Origin: Candidatus Methylobacter oryzae
GTDB taxonomy: Bacteria; Pseudomonadota; Gammaproteobacteria; Methylococcales; Methylomonadaceae
Direction of reading: 5' to 3'
Assembly: GCA_945861405.1 (NCBI GenBank)
Contig: CAMAUL010000031.1
Span: forward strand, 1-37,892
Length of the DNA: 37,892 nucleotides
A program made the position numbers and the translations under genes. This document shows, one piece after another, positions 6,835 through 14,301 of the stretch. The notes under the pieces were generated by a model. That model did no database searches, was not told where the DNA came from, and was given only the letters and a program-made list of their open reading frames with translations. Position 1 is the first letter of the stretch. Each line of letters starts with the position of its first letter.

Positions 6835-8497
6835 TATCATCGACCTCGCCGTCGTTAAATCATTAGACCTCGACCTGGAAAAAGGCATGTCGGTGCTGAC
6901 CGGCGAAACCGGGGCCGGTAAGTCTATTTTATTGACCGCGCTGGGACTCGCCTTGGGCGACCGGGCCGATTCGGGCTACGTGCGCCCCGACAGCAAACGC
7001 GCCGAGATCAACCTGGAATTCGATTTAGCCGATGCGCCGTTAGCGCAGCAATGGCTCAAGGACAACGAGCTGGATGACGAGCAGCAATGCCTGATCCGTC
7101 GCGTGGTTAATAGCGATGGCCGTTCCAAAGCCTATATCAACAACCGCCCGGTTACCTTGCAGGCTTTGCAGGAACTCAGCGAAAAGCTGGTTGAAATCCA
7201 CGGCCAACACGCGCATTTGACCTTGCTCAACCCTGACGAGCAACGCCGCCTGCTGGATTCTTACGCAAAAAACCAGCCGCTGCTGGACAACGTCAACGCC
7301 TGTTACCGGCAATGGCAGCAAGCCAGCAAGGAGCTGGCTAACCTGATTAAATCCAGCGTCGATCAAACCGAGCGCGAGGAACTGCTGCGTTACCAGATTG
7401 AGGAATTGCAACAACTGGATCTGGCAAGTTTCAGCTATGCCGAGCTTTCGGAAGAGCATGGCAAGCTGGCTAATCTGGGGCAGATTTTAAGCACCGGCCA
7501 AGCCCAGGTCGATCTGCTGTATGAGAACGATAGGCAGTCGGTCAATCAAATGCTGAATCACTCCGTCGTCGAGTTAAGTCACATCGCCCAGTTTGCGCCC
7601 GAGTTAAACGAAATCTGCACGATGCTCTCCGAAGCGCAGATTCAGGTTGAAGAGGCGTCCTTGCAACTGCGCCGGTTTCTTGAATCGCAAGAGGCCGATC
7701 CGCAACGTCTGGAAGAAGTCGAAAACCGGATCGGCATCATCCAAAGCCTGAGCCGTAAACATCATGTGACCCAGGATGAACTGCCGGAGCTGGTTGGTAA
7801 GCTGGAGCAGGAGCTCGACAGCCTAACCCATAGCAGCGAGCGCATCGAAGCCCTGACCGCCGACACCGCAAAACTGCTGGCCGAATACCGTCAGCTGGCC
7901 GGGCAACTGTCAGAGCAACGCAATCTTAGCGGCAAAAAACTGCAACAGCTGATTTCAGCGATGATCAAGGAACTGGGCATGCCGCAAGGCGAGTTTTTGG
8001 TCGACATAGGCGCGCTGGATAGCGATGCGCCCAAACTGAACGGCAAAGATAAAATCGAATTCCTGGTCAGCGCCAATCCCGGCCTGCCAGCAAAACCACT
8101 GGCCAAAGTGGCTTCCGGCGGCGAATTGTCGCGCATTAGCTTAGCGATTCAGGTCACCACGTCCAGTGATAAAACCACCCCGACCATGATTTTTGATGAG
8201 GTAGACTCAGGCATAGGTGGAGGCATTGCCGAAATCGTCGGACAGAAACTGCGCAGCTTAAGCCATAACCGGCAAGTCATGTGCGTCACCCACCTTCCAC
8301 AAGTCGCTGCACAAGCGCACCACCATCTCTACGTTGAAAAAAACAACCGAACCGATATGACTTCTTCCAATGTCCGGTTATTGGAAACGGAAGAGCGTGT
8401 TGAAGAAATTGCCAGAATGCTGGGCGGTGTCAATATCACCGCCAACACGCTGGCGCACGCCAAAGAAATGTTGTTTCAATCTACTTCCGGTGCCTAA
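6818..8497 (+). CDS. recN: DNA repair ATPase RecN
   Basis: SMC-like ATPase acting early in recombinational repair of double-strand breaks, thought to tether DNA ends for RecA. With start at ATG 6818 the protein has 559 residues, the normal length. Walker A GETGAGKS is at 29-36, followed by two long helical stretches rich in E, Q and L (about 150-370) that form the coiled coil, then the ABC signature ASGGELSRISLAI and Walker B TMIFDEVDSGIGGG, with CVTHLPQVAAQAHHH as the switch histidine region. A GTG at 6797 would add seven residues, but MLLNLNIIDLAVV aligns with the usual RecN N-terminus. The start lies inside the nadK end, implying translational coupling. I see no clear LexA box. Confidence 0.95.
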   Translation: MLLNLNIIDLAVVKSLDLDLEKGMSVLTGETGAGKSILLTALGLALGDRADSGYVRPDSKRAEINLEFDLADAPLAQQWLKDNELDDEQQCLIRRVVNSDGRSKAYINNRPVTLQALQELSEKLVEIHGQHAHLTLLNPDEQRRLLDSYAKNQPLLDNVNACYRQWQQASKELANLIKSSVDQTEREELLRYQIEELQQLDLASFSYAELSEEHGKLANLGQILSTGQAQVDLLYENDRQSVNQMLNHSVVELSHIAQFAPELNEICTMLSEAQIQVEEASLQLRRFLESQEADPQRLEEVENRIGIIQSLSRKHHVTQDELPELVGKLEQELDSLTHSSERIEALTADTAKLLAEYRQLAGQLSEQRNLSGKKLQQLISAMIKELGMPQGEFLVDIGALDSDAPKLNGKDKIEFLVSANPGLPAKPLAKVASGGELSRISLAIQVTTSSDKTTPTMIFDEVDSGIGGGIAEIVGQKLRSLSHNRQVMCVTHLPQVAAQAHHHLYVEKNNRTDMTSSNVRLLETEERVEEIARMLGGVNITANTLAHAKEMLFQSTSGA

Positions 8498-8529
8498 CCG
8501 GAACATACAACTACAGGGAACTAAAAATT

Positions 8530-9561
8530 ATGAATAGATTTCCAGCAGAATGGGAAAAACAATCCGCCGTATTAATCGCATGGCCGCATAAAACCGGCGA
8601 TTTTCGCAACCTTGAAGCGGTAGAGCAATCCTACAGCGTTATTAGCGACACCATCAGCCAATATCAAAAACTGCATATCGTCTGTCGGGATGACAGCCAT
8701 CAGCAGCATATCCAGAGCTTGATCAGCAACAACGACAATATCGATTTCATCCACGCCATCGTCAATGACATCTGGGTCAGGGATACCGTTTTTCTGACCG
8801 TCGAAAAAGATGGCGCGATTATGCACATGAACTTTCTTTTCAACGGCTGGGGCGAGAAATACTCGCACCAAAACGACAACGACCTCAATCACAAGCTGTT
8901 AAACGCCAAGCCCTTTAAAGGCGCAAGCCACACCGATGTAGATTTCATTCTGGAAGGCGGCAGCGTCGAAAGCGACGGTATAGACACCATCCTGACCACC
9001 AAACAATGCCTGTTAAACCCGAACCGGAACAAGGGCCTGAGCCAGCAGGAAATAGAACAGCAATTACTCCAGCATCTTGGTGCAAAACGGGTGTTCTGGC
9101 TGGATCAGGAAAACCTGACCGGCGACGATACCGATGCCCACATCGATACCCTGGCGCGCTTTTGCTCCGCCACCACCATCGCCTACACCAGCTGCGATAA
9201 TCCGGAAGATGCGCACTACAACAGCCTGAAATTCATGGAGACGCAACTCCAGGCGCTGAGAACTCAGGATGGCGATGTTTACCATCTGGTGCCGTTGCCG
9301 TTGCCGAAACCGATTTATGATGAGGACGGGCAGCAGCTACCGGCCAATTATTCCAACTTTTTAATCATCAATCACGCCGTCATGGTGCCGGTTTACGGCG
9401 ACCCGATGGATGCGGTTGCACTGGAACGCTTAGGCAGTTGTTTCCCGGATCGCAAGATTATCGCCACCCCGTGCCAGCCCTTGGTACATCAGTACGGCAG
9501 TTTGCATTGCATGACTATGCAGTTTCCTGAGGGGGCTGTGAGCCAAAAACTTGTAGGGTAA
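8530..9561 (+). CDS. Agmatine deiminase family protein
   Basis: A 343-residue member of the agmatine deiminase/bacterial peptidylarginine deiminase family (guanidino-group hydrolases with a beta/alpha propeller). Expected agmatine deiminase reaction: agmatine plus water to N-carbamoylputrescine plus ammonia, a step of putrescine synthesis. Family features: FPAEWEKQSAVLIAWPH at the start, NDIWVRDTVFL for the first acidic site, LEGGSVESDG, TDAHIDTLARF for the catalytic His, and near the end GSLHCMTMQFPEG with nucleophile C327. Two spots differ from typical agmatine deiminase: WVRDTVF where W-A-R-D-Y-G is usual, and TDAH where TDGH is common. No N-carbamoylputrescine amidase gene follows; the next gene is convergent. 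The substrate is therefore not certain. It lies 32 bp after recN and may be cotranscribed. Confidence 0.85.
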   Translation: MNRFPAEWEKQSAVLIAWPHKTGDFRNLEAVEQSYSVISDTISQYQKLHIVCRDDSHQQHIQSLISNNDNIDFIHAIVNDIWVRDTVFLTVEKDGAIMHMNFLFNGWGEKYSHQNDNDLNHKLLNAKPFKGASHTDVDFILEGGSVESDGIDTILTTKQCLLNPNRNKGLSQQEIEQQLLQHLGAKRVFWLDQENLTGDDTDAHIDTLARFCSATTIAYTSCDNPEDAHYNSLKFMETQLQALRTQDGDVYHLVPLPLPKPIYDEDGQQLPANYSNFLIINHAVMVPVYGDPMDAVALERLGSCFPDRKIIATPCQPLVHQYGSLHCMTMQFPEGAVSQKLVG

Positions 9562-9571
9562 AAACGAAGGG

Positions 9572-9601
9572 CAGGGGCGATCACTGGCGTGATCGCCCCT
9601 G
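9572..9601. terminator. Strong hairpin between convergent aguA-like gene and ispH
   Basis: A perfect 13-bp stem CAGGGGCGATCAC / GTGATCGCCCCTG with loop TGGC fills the 52-bp gap between two convergent genes. There is no T tract on either side, so it may act only as a weak or Rho-assisted bidirectional terminator; the core also looks like a dispersed REP-like element of the 'gtaggggc' type also present at 30940. Confidence 0.6.
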
Positions 9602-9613
9602 CAACGGAAAATG

Positions 9614-10561
9614 TTAGTTGATATGTTTTTTCAATTCTCTAGGCAAAGAAAACACTACTTTTTCTTCTATGCCTTGAATCTCAATAGTCGATTGTCCGCC
9701 CCATTGCTTTAACTGGTTGATAACTTCCTGGACTAGCACTTCCGGCGCAGAAGCCCCTGCGGTAACGCCGACCACGGCAACGTCGTCAAACCAGTTTTGC
9801 TGCATATCGCTCGCGGTATCGATCAGATAGGCCTGTTTGCCGAGCTGTTCGGCAATTTCGCGCAAACGGTTGGAGTTGGAGCTGTTGGGTGAGCCGACCA
9901 CCAGGATAAGATCGGCCGTTTTAGCCAGCTCAAAAACCGCGTCCTGACGGTTTTGCGTGGCATAGCAGATGTCGTCTTTTTTCTGTTCCTGTATGGCTTT
10001 AAAACGGGCCCGTAAGGCATCGACCATGATCTTGGTGTCGGTCATCGACAAGGTGGTTTGCGTGACATAAGCCAGGTTGTCGGGGTTTTTTACCACCAGT
10101 TTTTTAACGTCTTCCGGGGTTTCTACCAGATAGATGCCGCCATTGTTCGCGCCCCTTTCGTATTGCCCCATCGTGCCTTCAACTTCCGGATGACCGGCAT
10201 GGCCGATCAGGATAACTTCCCGGTTCTCTTTGGCATGTTTGGCAACCTGCAAATGGACTTTGGTGACCAGCGGGCAGGTCGCATCGAAAACCGTTAAATT
10301 ACGTTCTTTGGCTTCCTGCTGCACTTGTTTGGAAACGCCGTGGGCGCTGAAGATCAAATAAGAGCCGACCGGCACGTCGGTTAAATCTTCAATGAAAATA
10401 GCGCCTTTTTCTTTAAGCCCGTCCACAACCGTACGGTTGTGAACCACTTCGTGTCGGACGTAAATGGGCGCGCCGAAAGCCTGGATGGCTTGGTCGACGA
10501 TTTCAATGGCCCGGTCGACGCCGGCACAGAATCCACGGGGGTTGGCGAGTACAATTTGCAT
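9614..10561 (-). CDS. ispH: 4-hydroxy-3-methylbut-2-enyl diphosphate reductase
   Basis: Last enzyme of the MEP isoprenoid pathway: a [4Fe-4S] protein that reduces HMBPP to IPP and DMAPP. The 315-residue protein starts [20 protein letters not shown] and has the three cluster cysteines C12, C96 (FDATCPLV) and C199 ([11 protein letters not shown]). Also present are HEVVHN and [14 protein letters not shown] with the substrate-binding histidines, TQTTLS, and [12 protein letters not shown]. It lies 36 bp downstream of rraA on the same strand and is likely cotranscribed with it. A strong hairpin follows its stop. Methanotrophs need isoprenoids for hopanoids, quinones and carotenoids, so the gene is expected. 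Confidence 0.97.
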   Translation of the reverse strand: MQIVLANPRGFCAGVDRAIEIVDQAIQAFGAPIYVRHEVVHNRTVVDGLKEKGAIFIEDLTDVPVGSYLIFSAHGVSKQVQQEAKERNLTVFDATCPLVTKVHLQVAKHAKENREVILIGHAGHPEVEGTMGQYERGANNGGIYLVETPEDVKKLVVKNPDNLAYVTQTTLSMTDTKIMVDALRARFKAIQEQKKDDICYATQNRQDAVFELAKTADLILVVGSPNSSNSNRLREIAEQLGKQAYLIDTASDMQQNWFDDVAVVGVTAGASAPEVLVQEVINQLKQWGGQSTIEIQGIEEKVVFSLPRELKKHIN

Positions 10562-10597
10562 ATCTTGAGTTCTTTGCTAGGTTAATGTGAAGTTATT

Positions 10598-11083
10598 TTA
10601 ACTCAACATGGTTTCCGAGACGATAATTCCATCGGCATCGGCATATAAAAAATGATTTTGCTTGAAATTGACACCGGCGAAAGTGACTAACAAATCGCGG
10701 TCGCCGGGGTCTTTTTTATGGCTTTTTAACGGGTGCGTATACAAAGCATAGATACCGATAGGAAGCTGATTAAGGATTGCAGAATCGCGGATGCAGCCAT
10801 GAATCACAATGCCCTGCCAGCCGTTGGCGACGGCAATTCTTGCCAGATCCTCGCCCAACATAGCGCAACGGTGGGAGCCGCCGCCATCGACGACCAATAC
10901 CCGATTTTCAACTTTTTCTTCCAGAACCGTCCTGATCAACACATTGTCTTCAAAGGCTTTTATCGTGGTGATTTGGCCGCAAAAGCTGGTTTGACCGCCA
11001 TAAGATTTGAGCAACGGTTCGGCAATCTGGAAGTGGTTTTCCGTTGAATGGGCATCGCAAAGATCGGCGGTAGTAAAAGTCAT
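10598..11083 (-). CDS. rraA: RraA-family protein (RNase E inhibitor / HMG aldolase fold)
   Basis: A 161-residue RraA-fold protein. E. coli RraA binds RNase E and lowers its activity; close relatives are class II 4-hydroxy-4-methyl-2-oxoglutarate/oxaloacetate aldolases. Family markers: TTADLCDAH at the start, FCGQITTIKAFEDN, VLVVDGGGSHRCAMLGEDLA, GWQGIVIHGCIRD and LYTHPLKSHKK. The G-D/E-x-L-A-x20-R-D motif used by the aldolases for metal and substrate binding is present (GEDLA ... RD), so catalytic activity is possible. Length matches RraA. It sits just upstream of ispH. The histidine in GVxxKQNHFLYADADGIIV fits the C-terminal block. Whether the role is RNA turnover or aldolase cannot be settled from sequence. 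Confidence 0.9.
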   Translation of the reverse strand: MTFTTADLCDAHSTENHFQIAEPLLKSYGGQTSFCGQITTIKAFEDNVLIRTVLEEKVENRVLVVDGGGSHRCAMLGEDLARIAVANGWQGIVIHGCIRDSAILNQLPIGIYALYTHPLKSHKKDPGDRDLLVTFAGVNFKQNHFLYADADGIIVSETMLS

Positions 11084-11482
11084 AATTCAAATCCCATAAA
11101 GTTAAAGGCATCGCTCGATTATTTGTAGCGGCTCAGGTAAATAATAGAACGCAGATGCCAAAAGTAGGCGCCTCTACGACTGCATGGATGCAGGAGGTAG
11201 AGCAACGCAGGAGCAGTTGCCGAGGCGACGCTGATGATTATGATTTATGGCTAACGACTCACACCGTATTAAATCGCAAAGCCGACGTTGGAATGTCCAA
11301 AGCCAGCTTTGGACTCCAGAAAGCGTGGGTGTCGGAGTTCAAAGCTGGCTTTGAACCTTATAGTTCTAAACTGCACGTTTTAATCCGCTATCTAAGGGTG
11401 AGAAGTGACTTTTTTGAACATTCTGCGTTCATCATATTCATCAGCGTCATCTGCGTTCCATTGTATTTAATGCCTGAATATT
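11084..11482. repeat. Gap with nested palindromic repeats
   Basis: No gene is supported in this 399-bp gap. AATAGAACGCAGATG (11143-11157) and CGACGCTGATGATTATGAT (from 11226) look like the two halves of one dyad repeat (compare 31776-31800, where GAACGCGGATGACGCTGAT runs unbroken). Between them sits about 68 bp of the 'actgcatggatgcaggagg' repeat family. Further on are paired hairpins GTCCAAAGC/GCTTTGGAC (11295-11314) and GTTCAAAGC/GCTTTGAAC (11337-11356). Near 11435-11460 is the complementary dyad end (CATCAGCGTCATCTGCGTTC). The promoter of rraA must lie in here, but I cannot assign hexamers. Confidence 0.6.
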
Positions 11483-12823
11483 TTAAGTATACCGCGCCAA
11501 CAAGCCATTATCGCCGCTTATTTCCGGCAGCGGTATTTTCACTTCATAGCCGCCGCCCGATGCTTCTTCCATGTCTTGCCCGAACATGCCTTCCATGCGC
11601 TCGACGATAATATCCTGATTGCCTTGCGGCAGTATCAATTCCAGTTTATCGCCGACCGAAAACTTGTTCTTAACATCGATGGTTGCAAGGCCGGTTGCCT
11701 GATCGTAACTCCTGATTTCGCCGCAAAACTGCTGCTGATGGCTTTTGGAATAGCCGGTGATATAGTTTTGATGTTCGTGCGTATGGTGGCGCTGATAAAA
11801 ACCGTCGGTATAACCCCGGTTGGCAAGGTTTTCCAGAACGCCAATCAGTTCAGGCTGGAATGCGCGGCCCGCCAACGCATCGTCTATCGCCTGACGATAG
11901 GTTTGCGCGGTGCGCGCCACGTAATAATGTGACTTGGTGCGCCCTTCGATTTTAAGGCTGTCCACGCCGATTTCAACCAGCCGCTGCACATGCTCGATGG
12001 CTCTTAAATCTTTTGAGTTCATGATGTAAGTGCCGTTTTCGTCTTCCATGACCGGCAATAATTCGCCTTTGCGGCCTTCTTCTTCAAGGAAATACACCTT
12101 GTCGGCCAACGGATGCCGTTCCGCGCCGCCGCAGCTGGCGTTGCTGATGTCGGACATCGACAGCGCCGCGCCGTCCAACACATAATCGCCTTCGGCATTT
12201 TCATGCGCGGGCAACGTGTCGTATTTCCAGCGGCAGGAGTTGGTGCAAGTTCCTTGGTTAGGATCGCGGTGGTTGAAATAGCCGGATAACAAACAGCGGC
12301 CGGAATAAGCGATGCATAATGCGCCGTGGACAAACACCTCAAGTTCGGTATCGGGGCAACGCTGGCGGATTTCTTCGATCTCGTCCAGCGACAGTTCGCG
12401 GGACAAAATGACCCGCTCAACGCCCATGCTTTTCCAGAAATTGACCGAGGCATAGTTGACGGTATTGGCCTGTACCGACAGGTGTATCGGCATGTCCGGC
12501 CATGCTTCGCGGGTCATCATAATCAAGCCCGGATCGGCCATAATCAAGGCGTCCGGCTGCATCGCGATAATCGGGGTAAGATCTTTAATAAAGGTTTTAA
12601 CCTTGGCGTTATGCGGAATCACATTGGTCGCCAGGAAGAATTTTTTGCCCAGTTGGTGGGCTTCATCGATGCCTTTGGCCAGATTATCGGCAAGAAAATC
12701 GTTGTTGCGCACTCGCAGGCTGTAACGGGGCAGTCCTGCATAAACGGCATCGGCGCCGTATGCAAAAGCATAGCGCATGTTTTTAAGGGTTCCGGCAGGA
12801 GAAAGTAATTCGACTTGTTTCAC
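11483..12823 (-). CDS. trhP: tRNA U34 hydroxylation protein TrhP (U32 peptidase family)
   Basis: Formerly YegQ. In E. coli TrhP acts in the prephenate-dependent hydroxylation of U34 in certain tRNA anticodons (5-hydroxyuridine, precursor of cmo5U/mcmo5U), with an iron-sulfur cluster. Strong landmarks: ELLSPAGTLKNMRYAFAYGA, DPGLIMMTREAWPDMPIHLS, VILSRELSLDEIEEI, VFVHGALCIAYSGRCLLSGY, DPNQGTCTNSCRWKY, MNSKDLRAIEHV and SLKIEGRTKSHYYVARTAQ. The conserved cysteines in ALC, GRC, GTC and NSC are the cluster ligands. I start it at GTG 12823 (VKQVELLSPAG), which aligns with the E. coli start (MFKPELLSPAG) and gives 446 residues. Reading on to ATG 12874 adds 17 residues that come entirely from a dispersed repeat (12829-12875), also found inside the gene at 17606. 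That extension would work in frame, so either start is possible. Confidence 0.93.
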   Translation of the reverse strand: MKQVELLSPAGTLKNMRYAFAYGADAVYAGLPRYSLRVRNNDFLADNLAKGIDEAHQLGKKFFLATNVIPHNAKVKTFIKDLTPIIAMQPDALIMADPGLIMMTREAWPDMPIHLSVQANTVNYASVNFWKSMGVERVILSRELSLDEIEEIRQRCPDTELEVFVHGALCIAYSGRCLLSGYFNHRDPNQGTCTNSCRWKYDTLPAHENAEGDYVLDGAALSMSDISNASCGGAERHPLADKVYFLEEEGRKGELLPVMEDENGTYIMNSKDLRAIEHVQRLVEIGVDSLKIEGRTKSHYYVARTAQTYRQAIDDALAGRAFQPELIGVLENLANRGYTDGFYQRHHTHEHQNYITGYSKSHQQQFCGEIRSYDQATGLATIDVKNKFSVGDKLELILPQGNQDIIVERMEGMFGQDMEEASGGGYEVKIPLPEISGDNGLLARYT

Positions 12824-12828
12824 GGCTT

Positions 12829-12875
12829 GACGCCCTTCGGGTAAATGTAAATCTGTTCCAGACATATTTGTCATG
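12829..12875. repeat. 47-bp dispersed repeat, copy A (5' end of trhP)
   Basis: Matches 17847-17893 at 42 of 47 positions. The core contains a CCCTTCGGG hairpin and the segment AAATCTGTTCCAGAC. It lies directly against the GTG start of trhP and offers an upstream in-frame ATG on the minus strand. Confidence 0.8.
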
Positions 12876-12951
12876 TTGAGTAGGTAATTGATCAGTGTGG
12901 GGGGTATTCTACCGTAACCGGCTTAGGCAAGCCAAAAACGGGGGAGATGGA

Positions 12952-13083
12952 ATGTGGATAGTGTTGTTTATAATCGCGTTGCTGTTTGTTTTGGGCGGCG
13001 CGTTAATTTTGTTGCGGTCGGCCAAAATGCCGAAAATTCCTGATAATGTGAAAGCCCAGCCTTATGAAGATGATGACTTTTAA
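12952..13083 (+). CDS. DUF2897-type small membrane protein
   Basis: A 43-residue protein starting MWIVLFIIALLFVLGGALIL, a single transmembrane helix, followed by RSAKMPKIPDNVKAQPYEDDDF. The short helix plus K-x-P-x-x-V-K-x-Q-P-Y-acidic tail is the pattern of the DUF2897 family of uncharacterised gammaproteobacterial membrane proteins. A strong GGGGAGA ribosome-binding site ends 6 bp before ATG 12952, which decides the start; an upstream start at 12895 would put the helix in the middle and has no such site. It is divergent from trhP. Function unknown. Confidence 0.8.
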   Translation: MWIVLFIIALLFVLGGALILLRSAKMPKIPDNVKAQPYEDDDF

Positions 13084-13084
13084 T

Positions 13085-13204
13085 GGCACACAGATGACAC
13101 GGATTAGACAGATTATCACTGATAAAATCAATAAATGAGTCTAAGTCATTGACTTGTTAAAATCCGTTTAAATCCGTCCAATCAGTGTCATCCGTGTTCT
13201 ATTT
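13085..13204. repeat. 'Acggatgacac' dyad repeat
   Basis: ACACAGATGACACGGATTA (13088-13106) is mirrored by AATCCGTCCAATCAGTGTC... (13171-13200), with ATCCGTTTAAATCCG in the right half. The same kind of element occurs at 23531 and 31776, and in broken form at 3666 and 11143. It fills the gap between the convergent DUF2897 gene and dtd; no terminator T tract is evident apart from TATTTT at the right end. Confidence 0.65.
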
Positions 13205-13213
13205 TCCCGGCAG

Positions 13214-13654
13214 CTAATGAGTCCTCAAGGTGAAAGTAACCGGGCCATTATTGACCAGCGCAACCTGCATGTCAGCACCAAACTGACCGAATTCAACTTT
13301 TGAATAGGTTTGTTTTGCCAGCTGTTGCAGATAATCGAACAACTCCTTGCCTTTTTCCGGGGGAGCCGCAGAAATAAAACTGGGTCGATTGCCTTTTTGG
13401 GTATCCGCCGCCAGCGTGAATTGCGGAACCAGCAGCAACCCGCCGTTAATATCCCTTAAACTCAAATTCATCCGGTCATCGCTATCGGCAAAAATGCGGT
13501 AGTTGAGGATGCGTTCCAGCAAACGTTGAGCATCTTTTTCGGTGTCCGCCTTTTCCACCGCAATCAGCGCCATAATGCCGGTATCGATTTTGCCGATGTC
13601 CTGATTGTTGACGGTAACTTTAGCGGTGGTTACGCGTTGAATAATGGTGATCAT
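13214..13654 (-). CDS. dtd: D-aminoacyl-tRNA deacylase
   Basis: Hydrolyses D-amino acids (and glycine) mischarged on tRNA. The 146-residue length is exact for DTD. It opens MITIIQRVTTAKVTV and contains the two active-site blocks: LVPQFTLAADTQKGNRPSF and NNGPVTFTLRTH, where the Gly-cisPro pair (GP) provides chiral proofreading. Two small departures from the common consensus are visible: P instead of S in the SQFTL motif, and NNGPVTF instead of N-D/x-GPVT, neither expected to abolish function. The S-to-P change is at a position that usually holds a conserved Ser. It lies 59 bp downstream of the cyclotransferase-like gene on the same strand, so cotranscription is possible. Confidence 0.93.
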   Translation of the reverse strand: MITIIQRVTTAKVTVNNQDIGKIDTGIMALIAVEKADTEKDAQRLLERILNYRIFADSDDRMNLSLRDINGGLLLVPQFTLAADTQKGNRPSFISAAPPEKGKELFDYLQQLAKQTYSKVEFGQFGADMQVALVNNGPVTFTLRTH

Positions 13655-13713
13655 AGTGGTTACTGAATAAATTTTGCCGACTCACAAATTCGCCTGGAGC
13701 GAATTTGAACAGC

Positions 13714-14127
13714 CTATGGCCGACCCGAAGGGTGAAATACAGGGATGTATTTCATAATTGGTTCCAGACCGTCCGTGGGACGGTTGTAGAGATAAATCCA
13801 CGCTGTAACGCTACCCCCGTTTTTAAGCGCTACCGTTTGTTTCAAACGACTATATTCGTTTGGCTCTGGAAACGCCGGGCCGAACTCTTCATATTGGTCG
13901 AGCAGAGGCAGCATAATATTGGCTTGATGCAGCAAATAGACTTCGCCATGCACCACGTCATTGGGATCATCTGAGGGAACAGCGCCGGGGTAGGTGTCGA
14001 CCTTATACAGCTTGCCTTGATAGGTGGCGTCACTCACAAACTCCGCATATTTCGCCAGCAGTTGATGTATATCGTTGTTTGCATCGCGTCTGAGCGTTCC
14101 GTAAACAAAAATAGTGTCGGGATCCAT
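13714..14127 (-). CDS. Gamma-glutamylcyclotransferase-like (AIG2/GGCT) protein
   Basis: A 137-residue protein of the GGCT/AIG2 fold. The N-terminal FVYGTLRRDA is the gamma-glutamyl-binding loop (YGTLR), and LLDQYEEFGP carries the conserved acidic residue (Glu of DxYE) that acts as general acid/base. AWIYLYNRP is the usual C-terminal strand. The family converts gamma-glutamyl peptides or amines to 5-oxoproline; the precise substrate of small bacterial members is usually unknown. The downstream gene is dtd. Upstream, between it and pfp, is a palindrome cluster. Start ATG 14127 gives a normal family N-terminus. Confidence 0.85.
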   Translation of the reverse strand: MDPDTIFVYGTLRRDANNDIHQLLAKYAEFVSDATYQGKLYKVDTYPGAVPSDDPNDVVHGEVYLLHQANIMLPLLDQYEEFGPAFPEPNEYSRLKQTVALKNGGSVTAWIYLYNRPTDGLEPIMKYIPVFHPSGRP

Positions 14128-14132
14128 GATGC

Positions 14133-14297
14133 GTCAGCTTTTGCGAAGTTCGCTAGTTCCCAAGCTCAAGCTTGGGAATTCGGTCAGGAAGCTCCAGCTT
14201 CCCGTTTCGCGAAGCTGGAGCTTCGCCTTTGAGGTTCCCAATCTGGAGATTGGGAACCAGCGCGTCGCCTTAAGCTTAAGCCGACGCTTATGCGGAG
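14133..14297. repeat. Cluster of four or five palindromes
   Basis: Hairpins in series: TTCCCAAGCT/AGCTTGGGAA (14157-14178), GGAAGCT/AGCTTCC (14187-14202), GAAGCT/AGCTTC (14211-14224), a 12-bp stem GGTTCCCAATCT/AGATTGGGAACC (14233-14258) and GCGTCG...CGACGC around CTTAAGCTTAAG (14262-14287). These occupy the whole space between pfp and the downstream cyclotransferase gene. They could end or attenuate pfp transcription, but the lack of T tracts points to a dispersed repeat cluster. Confidence 0.7.
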
Positions 14298-14301
14298 ATA
14301 T

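Noticed and set aside
9572..9601. Classic Rho-independent terminator after the agmatine-deiminase-like gene
   Set aside because: The stem is strong but no T tract follows on either strand, so I list it only as a hairpin with possible terminator role.
11155..11610. Frame of 151 residues downstream of trhP
   Set aside because: Composed of dispersed repeats and the 3' end of trhP on the other strand.
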